In this document: positions 16,533 through 25,595 of the stretch, in pieces
How positions within the stretch are numbered: the first letter of the stretch is position 1
Layout of the letters: each line of letters starts with the position of its first letter
Source of the DNA: Bacillota bacterium
GTDB taxonomy: Bacteria > Bacillota > Clostridia > Tissierellales > MES13
Assembly: GCA_009711765.1 (NCBI GenBank)
Contig: VEND01000037.1
Location: 1-55,811 of the forward strand
Direction: 5' to 3'
Length of the DNA stretch: 55,811 bases
Program-made: the position numbers and the translations under genes
Notes under the pieces: generated by a model
Databases searched by the model: none
Told to the model about the DNA's origin: nothing
The model's input: only the letters and a program-made list of their open reading frames with translations

Positions 16533-16732
16533 TACTTCACCTCCAGGTTGCATGAATGAATTTGTCTTTTGTATTTTATTACTTTTCTTACTACTTCTTT
16601 AGAAGTTTCTTTTACTCTAACCTTTTTATCTCCAGTTAAAGTTATTATAGTATCTGATATTTCTTCAATACTTTCTATTAACTCTGCATTTAAATAAAAT
16701 GTATCTCCCCGTAACTTAGTTAACTTAATCAT
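16532..16732 (-). CDS. flbD: Flagellar protein FlbD
   Basis: A 66-residue small protein, MIKLTKLRGDTFYLNAELIESIEEISDTIITLTGDKKVRVKET..., matching the FlbD family (YlzI/SwrD in Bacillus) that sits between flgE and motA/fliL in many Firmicutes. SwrD is reported to increase motor power in Bacillus. AAAGGGGA precedes the ATG. It is coupled to motA by TAATG. Confidence 0.9.
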   Translation of the reverse strand: MIKLTKLRGDTFYLNAELIESIEEISDTIITLTGDKKVRVKETSKEVVRKVIKYKRQIHSCNLEVK

Positions 16733-16785
16733 AGTTAATTCCCCTTTATAAGGTTATTAGGAGAAGCTTACGCCCCTCCTATTAA

Positions 16786-17595
16786 TTATCTTTTTAAGTT
16801 TATAAGCTCTTGTAACATTTCATCTGATGTTGTTATAGTTCTTGAATTAGCTTGATATGCCCTACTTGTTGTAATCATCTCAGTAAATTCATTAGCTAAA
16901 TCAACATTAGACATCTCTAAAAAACCTGGTCTTATTACTCCACCAAATCCATCGTCACCAACTATTACGTCTTCAGGCTCACCAGAGTTATTACTTTTAT
17001 TATAAAGGTTACCTCCTAGCTTTTCTAAACCTTCAGCATTTTCAAAAGTTGCTAGACCAATTTTTGCTGGTGTATCAGTAGTTCCATCTGACTCTAAAGT
17101 ATTAATATTACCATTACCATCTATAGAAATACTTTCATAGTCACCAAGAGTTAATTTTATTGGACTCCCACCATCATCTAATACATGTAATCCACTGGAA
17201 TTTACCAAATTTCCATCTGAATCAAATTTAAAAGCTCCATCCCTTGTATACCTTTTCGTATCGCCGTTGTCATCTGGGGATACAACAAAAAAACCTTCAT
17301 TTTCAATAGCAAGATCTAAATCTCTCCCGGTAGGTTGTAAAGCTCCACCTTCCATTAAAGTATCTATAGACCCTACAGTAGTTCCTAAACCAACTTGCTT
17401 TGGATTTATACCTCCTTTTCCATCACTAACGGGCTTTTGTCCACTTGAGATCGTTTGACTTAACATATCTTTAAAAAGTACTCTACCGCTTTTAAAAGCT
17501 GTTGTATTTACATTGGCAATGTTATTACCTATAACATCCATTTTAGTTTGATTTCCTTTTAATCCACTTACACCAGAATAAAGTGATCTTAACAT
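16786..17595 (-). CDS. flgE: Flagellar hook protein FlgE
   Basis: A 269-residue axial protein with the N-terminal motif LYSGVSGLKGNQTKMDVIGNNIANVNTTAFKSGR and C-terminal FLEMSNVDLANEFTEMITTSRAYQANSRTITTSDEMLQELINLKR. The short form matches the hook protein of Bacillus (264 residues), and the place after flgD and before flbD supports FlgE over FlgG. GGGAGG precedes the ATG. The 76-nt gap upstream holds two hairpins. The 53-nt gap to flbD holds a short imperfect inverted repeat (TAGGAG/CTCCTA) without a T-run. Confidence 0.91.
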   Translation of the reverse strand: MLRSLYSGVSGLKGNQTKMDVIGNNIANVNTTAFKSGRVLFKDMLSQTISSGQKPVSDGKGGINPKQVGLGTTVGSIDTLMEGGALQPTGRDLDLAIENEGFFVVSPDDNGDTKRYTRDGAFKFDSDGNLVNSSGLHVLDDGGSPIKLTLGDYESISIDGNGNINTLESDGTTDTPAKIGLATFENAEGLEKLGGNLYNKSNNSGEPEDVIVGDDGFGGVIRPGFLEMSNVDLANEFTEMITTSRAYQANSRTITTSDEMLQELINLKR

Positions 17596-17617
17596 TATTA
17601 ATTCCTCCCTTATATTT

Positions 17618-17670
17618 ATGCCATATCAATCGGTCAATGGCATCTTGGCTTCCTTTAAAGGTCCAGCCAA
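17618..17670 (-). other. Two consecutive stem-loops in the flgE leader
   Basis: In the gap before flgE, minus-strand RNA can form hairpin A, TTGGCT / AGCCAA (17670-17645) with an inner CCTTTAAAGG palindrome, and hairpin B, ATGCCAT / ATGGCAT (17643-17618). Neither is followed by a T-run, so they do not look like terminators. They end about 12 nt before the flgE ribosome site. Function unknown; possible RNA processing or translation control element. Confidence 0.5.
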
Positions 17671-17671
17671 A

Positions 17672-18061
17672 TTAATCTACAATTACTGCACTATCAATAT
17701 TAGTAAAAACATCACTCTTTGAATTTTTCTTATCCATTGCTGTTATTATTGTTTTATTTTTTATACTCGTAATAAAAGCCATATCCTTATATAACAAAAG
17801 TGATTCCCTTGCTCCCTTATTTTTAGCTTTATCCATAGCCTTTTCTAGGGCTTTCATATCTTTATTATCTAAGTTTAAATCCCTTTGATTTAATCTTTTT
17901 TGTGCATGGGCTGATATTTTAACATTTGTATTATTAATTTCTTTATTTAGTATGTTTTCAAAGCCATTTTTACTATTTTTATTTGCATTTCTTTGAACTT
18001 TTTTATTAGCATTTAACTGATTAAGTCTTTTTATATAATTTCTATTGATTCTGTTATTCAA
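17672..18061 (-). CDS. Flagellar operon protein of the TIGR02530 family
   Basis: About 129 residues. The C-terminal half (KISAHAQKRLNQRDLNLDNKDMKALEKAMDKAKNKGARESLLLYKDMAFITSIKNKTIITAMD) matches the TIGR02530 'flagellar operon protein' that follows flgD in many Firmicutes; its exact role is not established. I place the start at TTG 18061 (MNNRINRNY), because homologues begin in this way and GGGAAG lies upstream. A longer in-frame ATG at 18109 overlaps flgD by 56 nt and lacks a ribosome site. It is cytoplasmic, basic and helical. Confidence 0.85.
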   Translation of the reverse strand: MNNRINRNYIKRLNQLNANKKVQRNANKNSKNGFENILNKEINNTNVKISAHAQKRLNQRDLNLDNKDMKALEKAMDKAKNKGARESLLLYKDMAFITSIKNKTIITAMDKKNSKSDVFTNIDSAVIVD

Positions 18062-18488
18062 TAATTTCACTTCCCACTTCTTTGGTAGGTTCTTTTTGTG
18101 TAACCTCAACTACATTTTCTATAGGGTATTCTTTATCATTTATTACAACATCAACATAATTTCCATTTAATTTTACTTTCTCAACTTCGCCTTTAACTAT
18201 ATTTTCACCATCATAAACACTTACCTTTTTACCAACTAACGAAGTTCCATATTGAGCATTTTGTGAATACATAAGTTTTTCAAAGGATTGGTTTAAATTT
18301 TGCATTTGCTCTAATGCTGAAAATTGGGCCATCTGTGCCACAAATTCAGTATTATCTCCACCCTTCATTGGGTCTTGAAATTGTAGTTGTGCAGATAATA
18401 TTTTAAAAAACTCATTTTTCCCTAATTTGTTATCCTTTTGAATTGGATTAGTTCTTTCTATCTGAGAATAATCAGTATTTATATTCAT
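18054..18488 (-). CDS. flgD: Flagellar hook assembly (scaffold/cap) protein FlgD
   Basis: A 144-residue protein with the conserved N-terminal domain LGKNEFFKILSAQLQFQDPMKGGDNTEFVAQMAQFSALEQMQNLN. FlgD caps the growing hook. The C-terminal domain is the short Firmicute form. Start ATG behind AGGAGGTG. It follows fliK by 10 nt and overlaps the next gene. Confidence 0.93.
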   Translation of the reverse strand: MNINTDYSQIERTNPIQKDNKLGKNEFFKILSAQLQFQDPMKGGDNTEFVAQMAQFSALEQMQNLNQSFEKLMYSQNAQYGTSLVGKKVSVYDGENIVKGEVEKVKLNGNYVDVVINDKEYPIENVVEVTQKEPTKEVGSEIIE

Positions 18489-18498
18489 ATAGCACCTC

Positions 18499-19962
18499 CT
18501 ATGCTAATAAACTTAATGAGTTATTTCCCCTTACTCTTTTATAACCTAAATTATAACTAATATCTTTCTTAGTCTCTATATTTATTTCCTTATCTTTAGT
18601 TTCGTTTTTCTTATTACCCTTTAAAAATTTCTCACCTTGATGTGATTGATTATCCTTCTTTCCCTTACTAAATTCCATAAAGTCTTTATTAACATCAACA
18701 TCAAGATTTTGTAAATCTATATTTTGGGTTTTAAGTTGATTTTTTAGAGTATGTAATTGTTTTTCTAGTGCATGTTTTGCTTCTTCATTACTAACCATTA
18801 TTTTCCCTTCAAGTAATCCATTTTTCATATTAAGCTTAATTTCTATATCCCCTAATTCTTTAGGTCTTAAATTTACTTTTAAAGTTGACTCTTTTCCTTC
18901 ACTTAAACTCTTAGCTTGATGGGTCATTTTCATTGAAATTTCATCTAAGTTTTGTAGCTTAGCATGTTTTACATTGCTTGATTTATTACTTGTATCCTTT
19001 ACTACATTTTCAAATTCAAAGTTTTTATTTAACATTTCCTGTGTATTAGTATTAGTACTTTCTTTACTAGATTTTACTACCTTTATCTTTTCACCTAAAA
19101 TATCCTTAGGATTTGTATCCTTATTTTTTAAAGCTTCTTTATTATTAGTTTCTTTCTTTAAATTAAAATTACTAGTTTCCTTGCTTTCGTTTATCTCTTT
19201 CATAGCTTTTGTTATATTTTTATCTGTTTTTTCAAAATCCTTCTTAATATTTACATCTTTTATATCTTTAAGGTCACTATTAACTACTATATTATCTTTA
19301 TTTATTGTTTTTTTATTTAAACTAAGTTTACTAACTTCTATATTTTTATCCTTCATTTCAAAAGACTTCGATATTTCTAAACCTGATTTCTCCCTAGTAT
19401 TTTTAACATTTAATGTTATTTTTTTAGATGAATTATTTAGGTTTGTATTCTCTAAATTATCTGCATTTTTTACCTTCTTTGAATTTGTTAAGATATTTAA
19501 TTCATTCATTAATTTATTTTGACTATTTTCGTTATTTTTCTCACTTAATTTCATTAGTAAATCTTTTATCTTTCTAACACTTTGATTACTGTCACTAAAT
19601 TTTTTAGAATTTAGCTTAGATAATAGATTCTTTATTTCATTATTATTCAAGTTTTTAGTTTCAAAATTTTTAAGTAAATTATTTAATTTAGTAGTTTCAA
19701 GATTTTTAAAATTTAATTTATCGCTATTTTCATTAAAAAGTGCTAATAAACTTTCATTATTGCCTTTTTTACCTTGGGTAAGTAATTTTAAAAGATTACT
19801 TCCTTCACTAGAGGATTTAGTTAGTTTTTCTTCATTACTAAGTAAGTTTGAAAATAACTCATTAAATAAAATATCTATTTGACTACCCTCTAAACTTTTC
19901 TTATCCTTTGATTTTACATTTAAATTTTTTAATGCTACTGCGCTCACTTCTATTTTTCTCAC
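18499..19962 (-). CDS. fliK: Flagellar hook-length control protein FliK
   Basis: A 487-residue protein. The first 340 residues are low-complexity and extremely rich in Lys, Asn, Ser and Leu. The conserved C-terminal domain (STLKVNLRPKELGDIEIKLNMKNGLLEGKIMVSNEEAKHALEKQLHTLKNQLKTQNIDL) is the Flg_hook domain that contacts FlhB to switch export specificity. The N-terminal part is expected to act as the ruler. The start is unclear: GTG 19962 lies directly against the AAAAGGGG ribosome site, and a GTG at 19947 is 14 nt away, so translation may begin at a rare codon between them. Confidence 0.86.
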   Translation of the reverse strand: MRKIEVSAVALKNLNVKSKDKKSLEGSQIDILFNELFSNLLSNEEKLTKSSSEGSNLLKLLTQGKKGNNESLLALFNENSDKLNFKNLETTKLNNLLKNFETKNLNNNEIKNLLSKLNSKKFSDSNQSVRKIKDLLMKLSEKNNENSQNKLMNELNILTNSKKVKNADNLENTNLNNSSKKITLNVKNTREKSGLEISKSFEMKDKNIEVSKLSLNKKTINKDNIVVNSDLKDIKDVNIKKDFEKTDKNITKAMKEINESKETSNFNLKKETNNKEALKNKDTNPKDILGEKIKVVKSSKESTNTNTQEMLNKNFEFENVVKDTSNKSSNVKHAKLQNLDEISMKMTHQAKSLSEGKESTLKVNLRPKELGDIEIKLNMKNGLLEGKIMVSNEEAKHALEKQLHTLKNQLKTQNIDLQNLDVDVNKDFMEFSKGKKDNQSHQGEKFLKGNKKNETKDKEINIETKKDISYNLGYKRVRGNNSLSLLA

Positions 19963-19984
19963 CCCCTTTTAAATATTTTTATTT

Positions 19985-20422
19985 TTAAGAATTCCTTAAA
20001 TAGGAAAACATGGCAAGCTCATCATTAAACTTTTGCTCTTTTCTAGTAATTTCTACTTTGTATTTTTCATAGGCTTTTTCCTTAAGTTTTTCAATGGTTT
20101 TTCTTTCCTTTTGTGCAAAAATTAGTTCTTTTCTTTTTTCTTCTAGTTCATCTTTATAATTTAAAGTTAATTCCTTTTGCAGTATTATCTTCTCTCTTAA
20201 AAACTGTATGTAGTTATAAACATTTTTTCTATAGTTAACTTCACGAGATGTATTTTTAACTTTTGTATTAACTGCACTTTCTAATTTTCTTTCTAATTCT
20301 TTTAAGTTTTCTTTTTCTATTAAATATTTTCTTTGTATATCAGAAAATTCTTGTTTTATTGTTTCTTCTTTATCTTTTCTATATTTTAAAACATTTTCTA
20401 AAGAATACTTAAAGTTTTTCAT
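19985..20422 (-). CDS. fliJ: Flagellar export protein FliJ
   Basis: A 145-residue, almost wholly helical coiled-coil protein (MKNFKYSLENVLKYRKDKEETIKQEFSDIQRKYLIEKENLKELERKLE...), typical FliJ. It acts as the central stalk of the FliI ATPase ring and escorts chaperones. Directly downstream of fliI by 13 nt. Weak sequence conservation is usual in this family; position supports the call. Confidence 0.9.
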   Translation of the reverse strand: MKNFKYSLENVLKYRKDKEETIKQEFSDIQRKYLIEKENLKELERKLESAVNTKVKNTSREVNYRKNVYNYIQFLREKIILQKELTLNYKDELEEKRKELIFAQKERKTIEKLKEKAYEKYKVEITRKEQKFNDELAMFSYLRNS

Positions 20423-20435
20423 ATAACCACTTCCC

Positions 20436-21749
20436 TTACTCTAATATTTCCTCCATTTTACTAATTGTTTCATCAAACCTTAAGTGATCATTTGTATCCT
20501 GTATTAGAAAATTATTAATAGGTTCAATTAAATTAACTGCCTCATCTACCTTTGGGTTAGTACCTTCTACATAAGCTCCTACATTAATAAGATCTTCAGA
20601 CTTTTCATATGTGGCTAAAACATCTCTCATTTTTCCAGACATTGAATATTGCTTATCACTTACTATTTCCTTCATTAAACGACTTACACTTTCTTGAACA
20701 TCTATGGCTGGAAAATGATTTTGTGAAGCTAATTTACGGGAAAGTACAATATGTCCATCTAATATACCTCTAACTGCATCGGCTATAGGTTCATTCATAT
20801 CATCACCATCAACTAATACAGTATAAAAGGCTGTTATAGATCCCTTTTCTGAAGTTCCAGATCGTTCTAATAATTTTGGTAAAAGTGCAAATACTGAAGG
20901 TGTATATCCCTTCGTTGTAGGTGGTTCTCCAATGGCTAGTCCTACTTCTCTTTGTGCCATTGCAAATCTTGTAACTGAATCCATCATAAGCATAACTTTT
21001 TTTCCTTGATCTCTAAAGTATTCAGCCACTGCAGTTGCAACAAAGGCAGCTTTAAGTCTTACTAGTGCCGGTTGGTCAGATGTTGCACAAACTACTACAC
21101 TTTTTTTAAAACCATCATCTCCTAAATCCTTTTCTATAAAATCTAAAACCTCTCTTCCCCTTTCTCCTATAAGGGCAATGACATTTACATCAGAATCTGA
21201 ATATCTACTTATCATTCCTAAAAGAGTACTTTTACCGACACCACTTCCTGCAAATATACCAACCCTTTGTCCTTCACCACAGGTTAGCATTCCATCTATT
21301 GCCTTTACTCCTGTACTCATTACTTTATCTATTCTTTTTCTTTTAAGCGGATTAGGAGGTTCTCTATGGACCCTATATTTTTTATCTATTAAAAGCTCTT
21401 CATTATTTATTGGATTTCCTAAACCATCTAAGGTTTTACCTAAAAGATCATCTCCAACTTTAACCTTTAATGATTTATTTTTAGGTACAACCACACACTC
21501 TGGGCCAACGCCTTCTAAATTACCCAATGCCATTAATAATACCTTATCTTCTTTAAAACCAACAACCTCAGCTGATACCTTGCTTTCACCATCTTTAAGT
21601 ATAATCTCACATAGCTCTCCAACGAAGGCTTTGATTCCTTCAACTTCTATTGTTAATCCTATTACCTGACTTACTTTTCCCATTTTCTTATAAAAGCTTT
21701 CTTTGTTTAAAGCTTCTTTAAATTCCTTAAATGGAAGTTTATCCATCAT
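20436..21749 (-). CDS. fliI: Flagellum-specific ATPase FliI
   Basis: A 437-residue F1-beta-like ATPase with Walker A GIFAGSGVGKSTLLG, Walker B-region VMLMMDSVTRFAMAQREVGLAIGEPPTTKGYTPSVFALLPKLLERSG, and a normal length. It powers unfolding and delivery of export substrates with FliH and FliJ. Start codons GTG 21758, ATG 21749 and ATG 21746 all lie within the end of fliH and none has a strong ribosome site, so coupled translation is likely; I use ATG 21749. Confidence 0.94.
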   Translation of the reverse strand: MMDKLPFKEFKEALNKESFYKKMGKVSQVIGLTIEVEGIKAFVGELCEIILKDGESKVSAEVVGFKEDKVLLMALGNLEGVGPECVVVPKNKSLKVKVGDDLLGKTLDGLGNPINNEELLIDKKYRVHREPPNPLKRKRIDKVMSTGVKAIDGMLTCGEGQRVGIFAGSGVGKSTLLGMISRYSDSDVNVIALIGERGREVLDFIEKDLGDDGFKKSVVVCATSDQPALVRLKAAFVATAVAEYFRDQGKKVMLMMDSVTRFAMAQREVGLAIGEPPTTKGYTPSVFALLPKLLERSGTSEKGSITAFYTVLVDGDDMNEPIADAVRGILDGHIVLSRKLASQNHFPAIDVQESVSRLMKEIVSDKQYSMSGKMRDVLATYEKSEDLINVGAYVEGTNPKVDEAVNLIEPINNFLIQDTNDHLRFDETISKMEEILE

Positions 21750-22536
21750 CTTCAACACTCATTTCTAAAAGCTTACTTTTAATGTTTTCTAATTGTTCTG
21801 ATATTTGAAGATCAATTATTTCAGATTCACTTTCTATCTTACAACCATTTTCTTCTAATTCCTTATCTTCTAATATAGTAAATTTAGCATTAGGACATAT
21901 CTTATTAAATTGATGAAGATTACTTTCTAAATAAAGTGCACTTTTAGGATGAACCCTTAATATAATTTGTTTTTTCTCCCTTACTTCCTCAAGAGCTTTT
22001 TTTACCATCTCAACTATATTTTTTTCTGATTCATTTATAAGTAAGTTAGTTACATTTTCTGATACATCAATAATTAAATCTATTATCTCTTTATTAGTAT
22101 CTTCTATATAATCCCTTGATTTTTCATGGGCATTATTTAAAACTTCTTTAGCTTCTTTTCTTAAAGCGTCAGCTTCAACTTTTCCTTCATCATAGCCTTT
22201 ATTAAAGCCATTTTCTTTTCCTTTTTTAAAACCTTCATCATAAGCTTCTTTATAGGCTTTATCCTTTAAGTTTTTTATATCTTTATTTGTTTTATTTAAA
22301 AGCTCTTCTTTTTTAGTATTTGCATCATCTATTATTTCTGCGGCTTCTAATTTTGCATTATTTAAAATTTCTTTTTTTAATACCTCAATTTTTTCTAACT
22401 CTTCATCGTATGTATCTACTAGTTCTTCTTCATTAGTATCTTTTACTTTTTTTATCTTCTTTGGAGTCTTTATAGGTACAGAAAATTTTTTTCCATCAAC
22501 ATTACTTTTTTTATATATTTTATAGGACAATTCCAT
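21739..22536 (-). CDS. fliH: Flagellar assembly protein FliH
   Basis: About 265 residues: a charged helical N-terminal half with Glu/Lys-rich coiled coil, repeated GKxxGF motifs (YDEGFKKGKENGFNKGYDEGKVEADALR) and a C-terminal FliH/V-ATPase E-like domain (KNIVEMVKKALEEVREKKQIILRVHPKSALYLES). FliH regulates and anchors FliI. I use ATG 22536, behind GGTGGGG; an in-frame GTG at 22545 lies in the ribosome site. Overlaps fliG by 17 nt. Confidence 0.9.
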   Translation of the reverse strand: MELSYKIYKKSNVDGKKFSVPIKTPKKIKKVKDTNEEELVDTYDEELEKIEVLKKEILNNAKLEAAEIIDDANTKKEELLNKTNKDIKNLKDKAYKEAYDEGFKKGKENGFNKGYDEGKVEADALRKEAKEVLNNAHEKSRDYIEDTNKEIIDLIIDVSENVTNLLINESEKNIVEMVKKALEEVREKKQIILRVHPKSALYLESNLHQFNKICPNAKFTILEDKELEENGCKIESESEIIDLQISEQLENIKSKLLEMSVEDDG

Positions 22537-23533
22537 CGTCCCCACCTCTTGCTACTATAATTTCTCCTGCTTCTTCTAATCTTCTTATAATGCCAACAAT
22601 TTTCTGCTGAGCCTGTTCAACTTCAACAAGTCTAACTGGTCCCATAAACTCAATATCATCTTTAAGGTTCTCTCCAGCCCTTTTAGATACATTTTTAAAT
22701 ATAATTTCTGATACATCTTCACTAGCTCCCTTTAATGCAAGGGCTAAGTCTGAGTTTTCTACCTCTCTTATCACTCTTTGTATTGAAGTATTATCAAGAA
22801 GTATAATATCTTCAAATACAAACATGCTATTTCTAACTTCATCGGCAAGGTCTGGTTTGTCTTTTTCAAGCTCTTCTAATATAACCTTCTCAGTTCCTCT
22901 ATCAACTTGATTTAATATATCAACTAAGGAACTTACTCCACCTAAACTTGCTAGATCTTCTCCTACTACACTTGATAATTTCTTTTCAAGTATTTTTTCA
23001 ACTTGTTCTATAACAAGTGGTGATGTTCTACTCATAGTAGCTATTCTATCTGCAACATCAGTTTGTAACTCCTCAGGCAGTCCTGATAATATACTTGCTG
23101 CTTTATCTGCTTGTAAATAACAAAGTATAAGTGCAATTGTCTGTGGATGTTCATTCATAATAGTATTTAATAATTGCTGAGAATCAGTCTTTCTTGCAAT
23201 TGCAAATGGTCTTCTTTGTTGAGTTACCTCTGAAACTGTATCTATTATTTCCTTTGCTCTTTTATTACCTAAAGCCTTAGTTAATACATTCCTTGCATAC
23301 TCTAATCCACCCTGGGATATATAATTTCTAGCTTCATTCATATCCATAAATTCTTCTAAAACTTTGTTTCTTACCTCTGGTTTAACCTGATCTATATTAG
23401 CTATCTCATAAGTTATCTTCTGTATTAATTTATCTGGTAATTTTTTAAGTATTGAAGACGATATATCAGGACCAAGGGTAATCATTAAAATAGCTGACTT
23501 TTGAATACCTGTTATTTTATTTCTTGCCGCCAT
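22520..23533 (-). CDS. fliG: Flagellar motor switch protein FliG
   Basis: A 337-residue switch protein with the N-terminal FliF-binding domain, the middle domain (PQTIALILCYLQADKAASILSGLPEELQTDVADRIATM, an EHPQ motif just before it) and the C-terminal torque domain (FVFEDIILLDNTSIQRVIREVENSDLALALKGASEDV...FMGPVRLVEVEQAQQKIVGIIRRLEEAGEI). ATG 23533 follows GAGAGGTGA at the fliF stop; ATG 23548 is in frame but inside fliF without a site. Confidence 0.96.
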   Translation of the reverse strand: MAARNKITGIQKSAILMITLGPDISSSILKKLPDKLIQKITYEIANIDQVKPEVRNKVLEEFMDMNEARNYISQGGLEYARNVLTKALGNKRAKEIIDTVSEVTQQRRPFAIARKTDSQQLLNTIMNEHPQTIALILCYLQADKAASILSGLPEELQTDVADRIATMSRTSPLVIEQVEKILEKKLSSVVGEDLASLGGVSSLVDILNQVDRGTEKVILEELEKDKPDLADEVRNSMFVFEDIILLDNTSIQRVIREVENSDLALALKGASEDVSEIIFKNVSKRAGENLKDDIEFMGPVRLVEVEQAQQKIVGIIRRLEEAGEIIVARGGDDGIVL

Positions 23534-23537
23534 AAAA

Positions 23538-25133
23538 TCACCTCTCATCCTCTGCTACCCATGCTTTTATTAACTCTGCCATATTATCTGGATAATCCTT
23601 TGCAAATTCTTTAACCTGTTTTTCAATTCCATCTTCCTCTGCAGGTGTCATTCTTTCAAAGTCATCACTATCTGCTGTGACTTCATCCATTAAATCATCA
23701 TTCACTGTATAATCAATTCCTTCAGTTTTAGTCTCTTCATTTACCCTTTTTTTGGATCTTTTTCTTAATAGTAATACAATTATAAGTCCTAATAGACCAA
23801 GTAAAGCTATCCCTGCATATACATATAATCTATACTTACTAAATAAACTCTCATCTTCAGTATTTGTATCTGGTTCAAATTCCTTTGAAATTTGTTCTTC
23901 TAATTCATTATTAAATTCCATTCCTACTACTTTAATAATGTCTCCTCTTTGTTCTTTATATCCTATAGAACCTATAACAATATCCCTTATAGCATTCTTT
24001 TTCTCCTCTGATAAATTAGCTTCATTACATACAACAGAAGTTGAAATATTTAATACCTTTCCTGGTAAAGTCATAGTTCTAGTTGTTGTTTCTCCAATTT
24101 CATAATTTTTAATAGATTCATAATTTGTAACACTCTCATCATTTTCAGCATTTTCTTCTGTTTCATCAACTACATTTTGCATATTATTATCTATAGGACT
24201 TTGAGCCTCACCATCTGTTAACTCATCATTTCTTTGTATCCTTTTTTGCTCACTTCTAATTACTCCATCATCAGCATATTTTATAACAGTAGTCTCCTTA
24301 GAATCAAAATCTAAATCTGCTGATACTTGTACTACAACATTTCCAAGACCTAAGGTTTTACCTAAAAGTGTTTGTAAATCATCTTCTAAACTTTTTTCAA
24401 ATTGTCTTTTTAAGTTCATTCTTTCATTTACAGATTCCTTTGAATTAAGTCCTTTATCTTCATTAAGTACTCCTCTAGATAATAAATTAGCCCTTGAATC
24501 TAAAACCCTTACATTCTCTTCAGGTAAATCTTTAATAGCACCGGATACTAAGGATATAATCCCTCTTATTTGTTCATTATTAATTTCTTTAAAGTCTTCT
24601 AATTTTAATATTACAGAAGCAGACCCTAATTTAGTTTCTTTTGTAAATATTGTCTCCTCAGGCATTGCAATATGTACCCTTGCAGATTTAACTTCACTTA
24701 AACTCATTATAGAACGCTGCAATTCTCCTTCCATTGCCCTTTGATACATTATTTTTCTATCCTCATCAGTAACTGCAAAACCTGCATCATCAAAAATCTC
24801 ATAGCCTTTTCCGTTATTTGGAATTACTCCATCTATGGCTAAATCTAGTCTTAATTTTTCAACTCCATTTTCAGGAACTAATATTTTTCTTCCACCGTTT
24901 TCTATTTTGTATTCTATATTTTTTTCCTTTAGTTTATTTACTATCTGACTGGAATCTTGAATATCTAGATTGGTAAATATAGGTGCATAGCTTACTTTAC
25001 CAAATAAAAAATAGTAGGCTATAAAAGAAATAATAAGTGTTATACCAACAATCCCTATTACAACCTTTTTCCCCTTACTTAGTCCATTCCAGCCTTCTTT
25101 TATATTATTTAGTATTTCCTTTAATCTTCCCAT
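23538..25133 (-). CDS. fliF: Flagellar MS-ring protein FliF
   Basis: A 531-residue protein with two membrane helices (VVIGIVGITLIISFIAYYFLF near residue 25; VYAGIALLGLLGLIIVLLLRKR near 445), ring-building motifs between them (YQRAMEGELQRSIMSLSEVKSARVHIAMPEETIFTKE) and a cytosolic C-terminus that binds FliG. It forms the MS-ring, the assembly base. It is preceded by a strong terminator hairpin (25217-25244), so its expression depends on read-through or on an unrecognised local promoter. GGGGTGA lies upstream of the ATG. Confidence 0.95.
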   Translation of the reverse strand: MGRLKEILNNIKEGWNGLSKGKKVVIGIVGITLIISFIAYYFLFGKVSYAPIFTNLDIQDSSQIVNKLKEKNIEYKIENGGRKILVPENGVEKLRLDLAIDGVIPNNGKGYEIFDDAGFAVTDEDRKIMYQRAMEGELQRSIMSLSEVKSARVHIAMPEETIFTKETKLGSASVILKLEDFKEINNEQIRGIISLVSGAIKDLPEENVRVLDSRANLLSRGVLNEDKGLNSKESVNERMNLKRQFEKSLEDDLQTLLGKTLGLGNVVVQVSADLDFDSKETTVIKYADDGVIRSEQKRIQRNDELTDGEAQSPIDNNMQNVVDETEENAENDESVTNYESIKNYEIGETTTRTMTLPGKVLNISTSVVCNEANLSEEKKNAIRDIVIGSIGYKEQRGDIIKVVGMEFNNELEEQISKEFEPDTNTEDESLFSKYRLYVYAGIALLGLLGLIIVLLLRKRSKKRVNEETKTEGIDYTVNDDLMDEVTADSDDFERMTPAEEDGIEKQVKEFAKDYPDNMAELIKAWVAEDER

Positions 25134-25216
25134 AGTATATTGTTCACCCCATAACTCGACATAACTCCTTACTTATTTTTCCTAGTGTAATCATTTCAAA
25201 AACATTTAGCTTTACA

Positions 25217-25244
25217 GAAAAAAAGGCCAATTCTAAGGCCTTTT
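25217..25244 (-). terminator. Terminator-like hairpin between fliE and fliF
   Basis: On the minus strand AAAAGGCC / GGCCTTTT (8-bp perfect stem, 8-nt loop) is followed by TTTTTTT. It lies 43 nt after the fliE stop and 84 nt before the fliF start, inside the basal-body operon. It could attenuate transcription so that flgB, flgC and fliE are made in excess. The plus-strand reading also has a T-rich tail, so it may act in both directions. Confidence 0.8.
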
Positions 25245-25287
25245 ACTTTTAGCCACAACTAAAAATCTAAAGCCTACCCTAAATTAA

Positions 25288-25581
25288 CTATATCTGCATT
25301 CTATTAATTTCTTTATATGCTTCTATAACTTTATTTCTAACTTGAACTGTCATTTCTAAGGCAAGTTTTGCTTCTTCTGTGGCTATCATTACAGAGTGAA
25401 TATCTTGAGCTTCTCCAGTTATTAAATCTCTATTTGCTTTATCTGCTTTTAATTGTAGATCATTTACTTTTTCTAATTTTTCCTCTAAAACATCTCCAAA
25501 GGATTTATCGCTTTGTCCATTTTGCTTTTCCGGTGCTATTTGATTTATTAGATTCATCTGAGTTGACGGATCTATTTTCAT
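25288..25581 (-). CDS. fliE: Flagellar hook-basal body complex protein FliE
   Basis: A 97-residue protein ending in the FliE motif ANRDLITGEAQDIHSVMIATEEAKLALEMTVQVRNKVIEAYKEINRMQI. FliE joins the MS-ring/export gate to the rod. The order flgB-flgC-fliE is canonical. GGGAGG precedes the ATG. It is followed by a terminator-like hairpin. Confidence 0.95.
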   Translation of the reverse strand: MKIDPSTQMNLINQIAPEKQNGQSDKSFGDVLEEKLEKVNDLQLKADKANRDLITGEAQDIHSVMIATEEAKLALEMTVQVRNKVIEAYKEINRMQI

Positions 25582-25595
25582 TATTTAACCTCCCA

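Noticed and set aside
17618-17650. Sigma-28-like CGAT motif upstream of flgE
   Set aside because: The ACCGATTG sequence lacks a TAAA element at 15-16 bp; the nearest is 19 bp away. The bases are explained by a hairpin.
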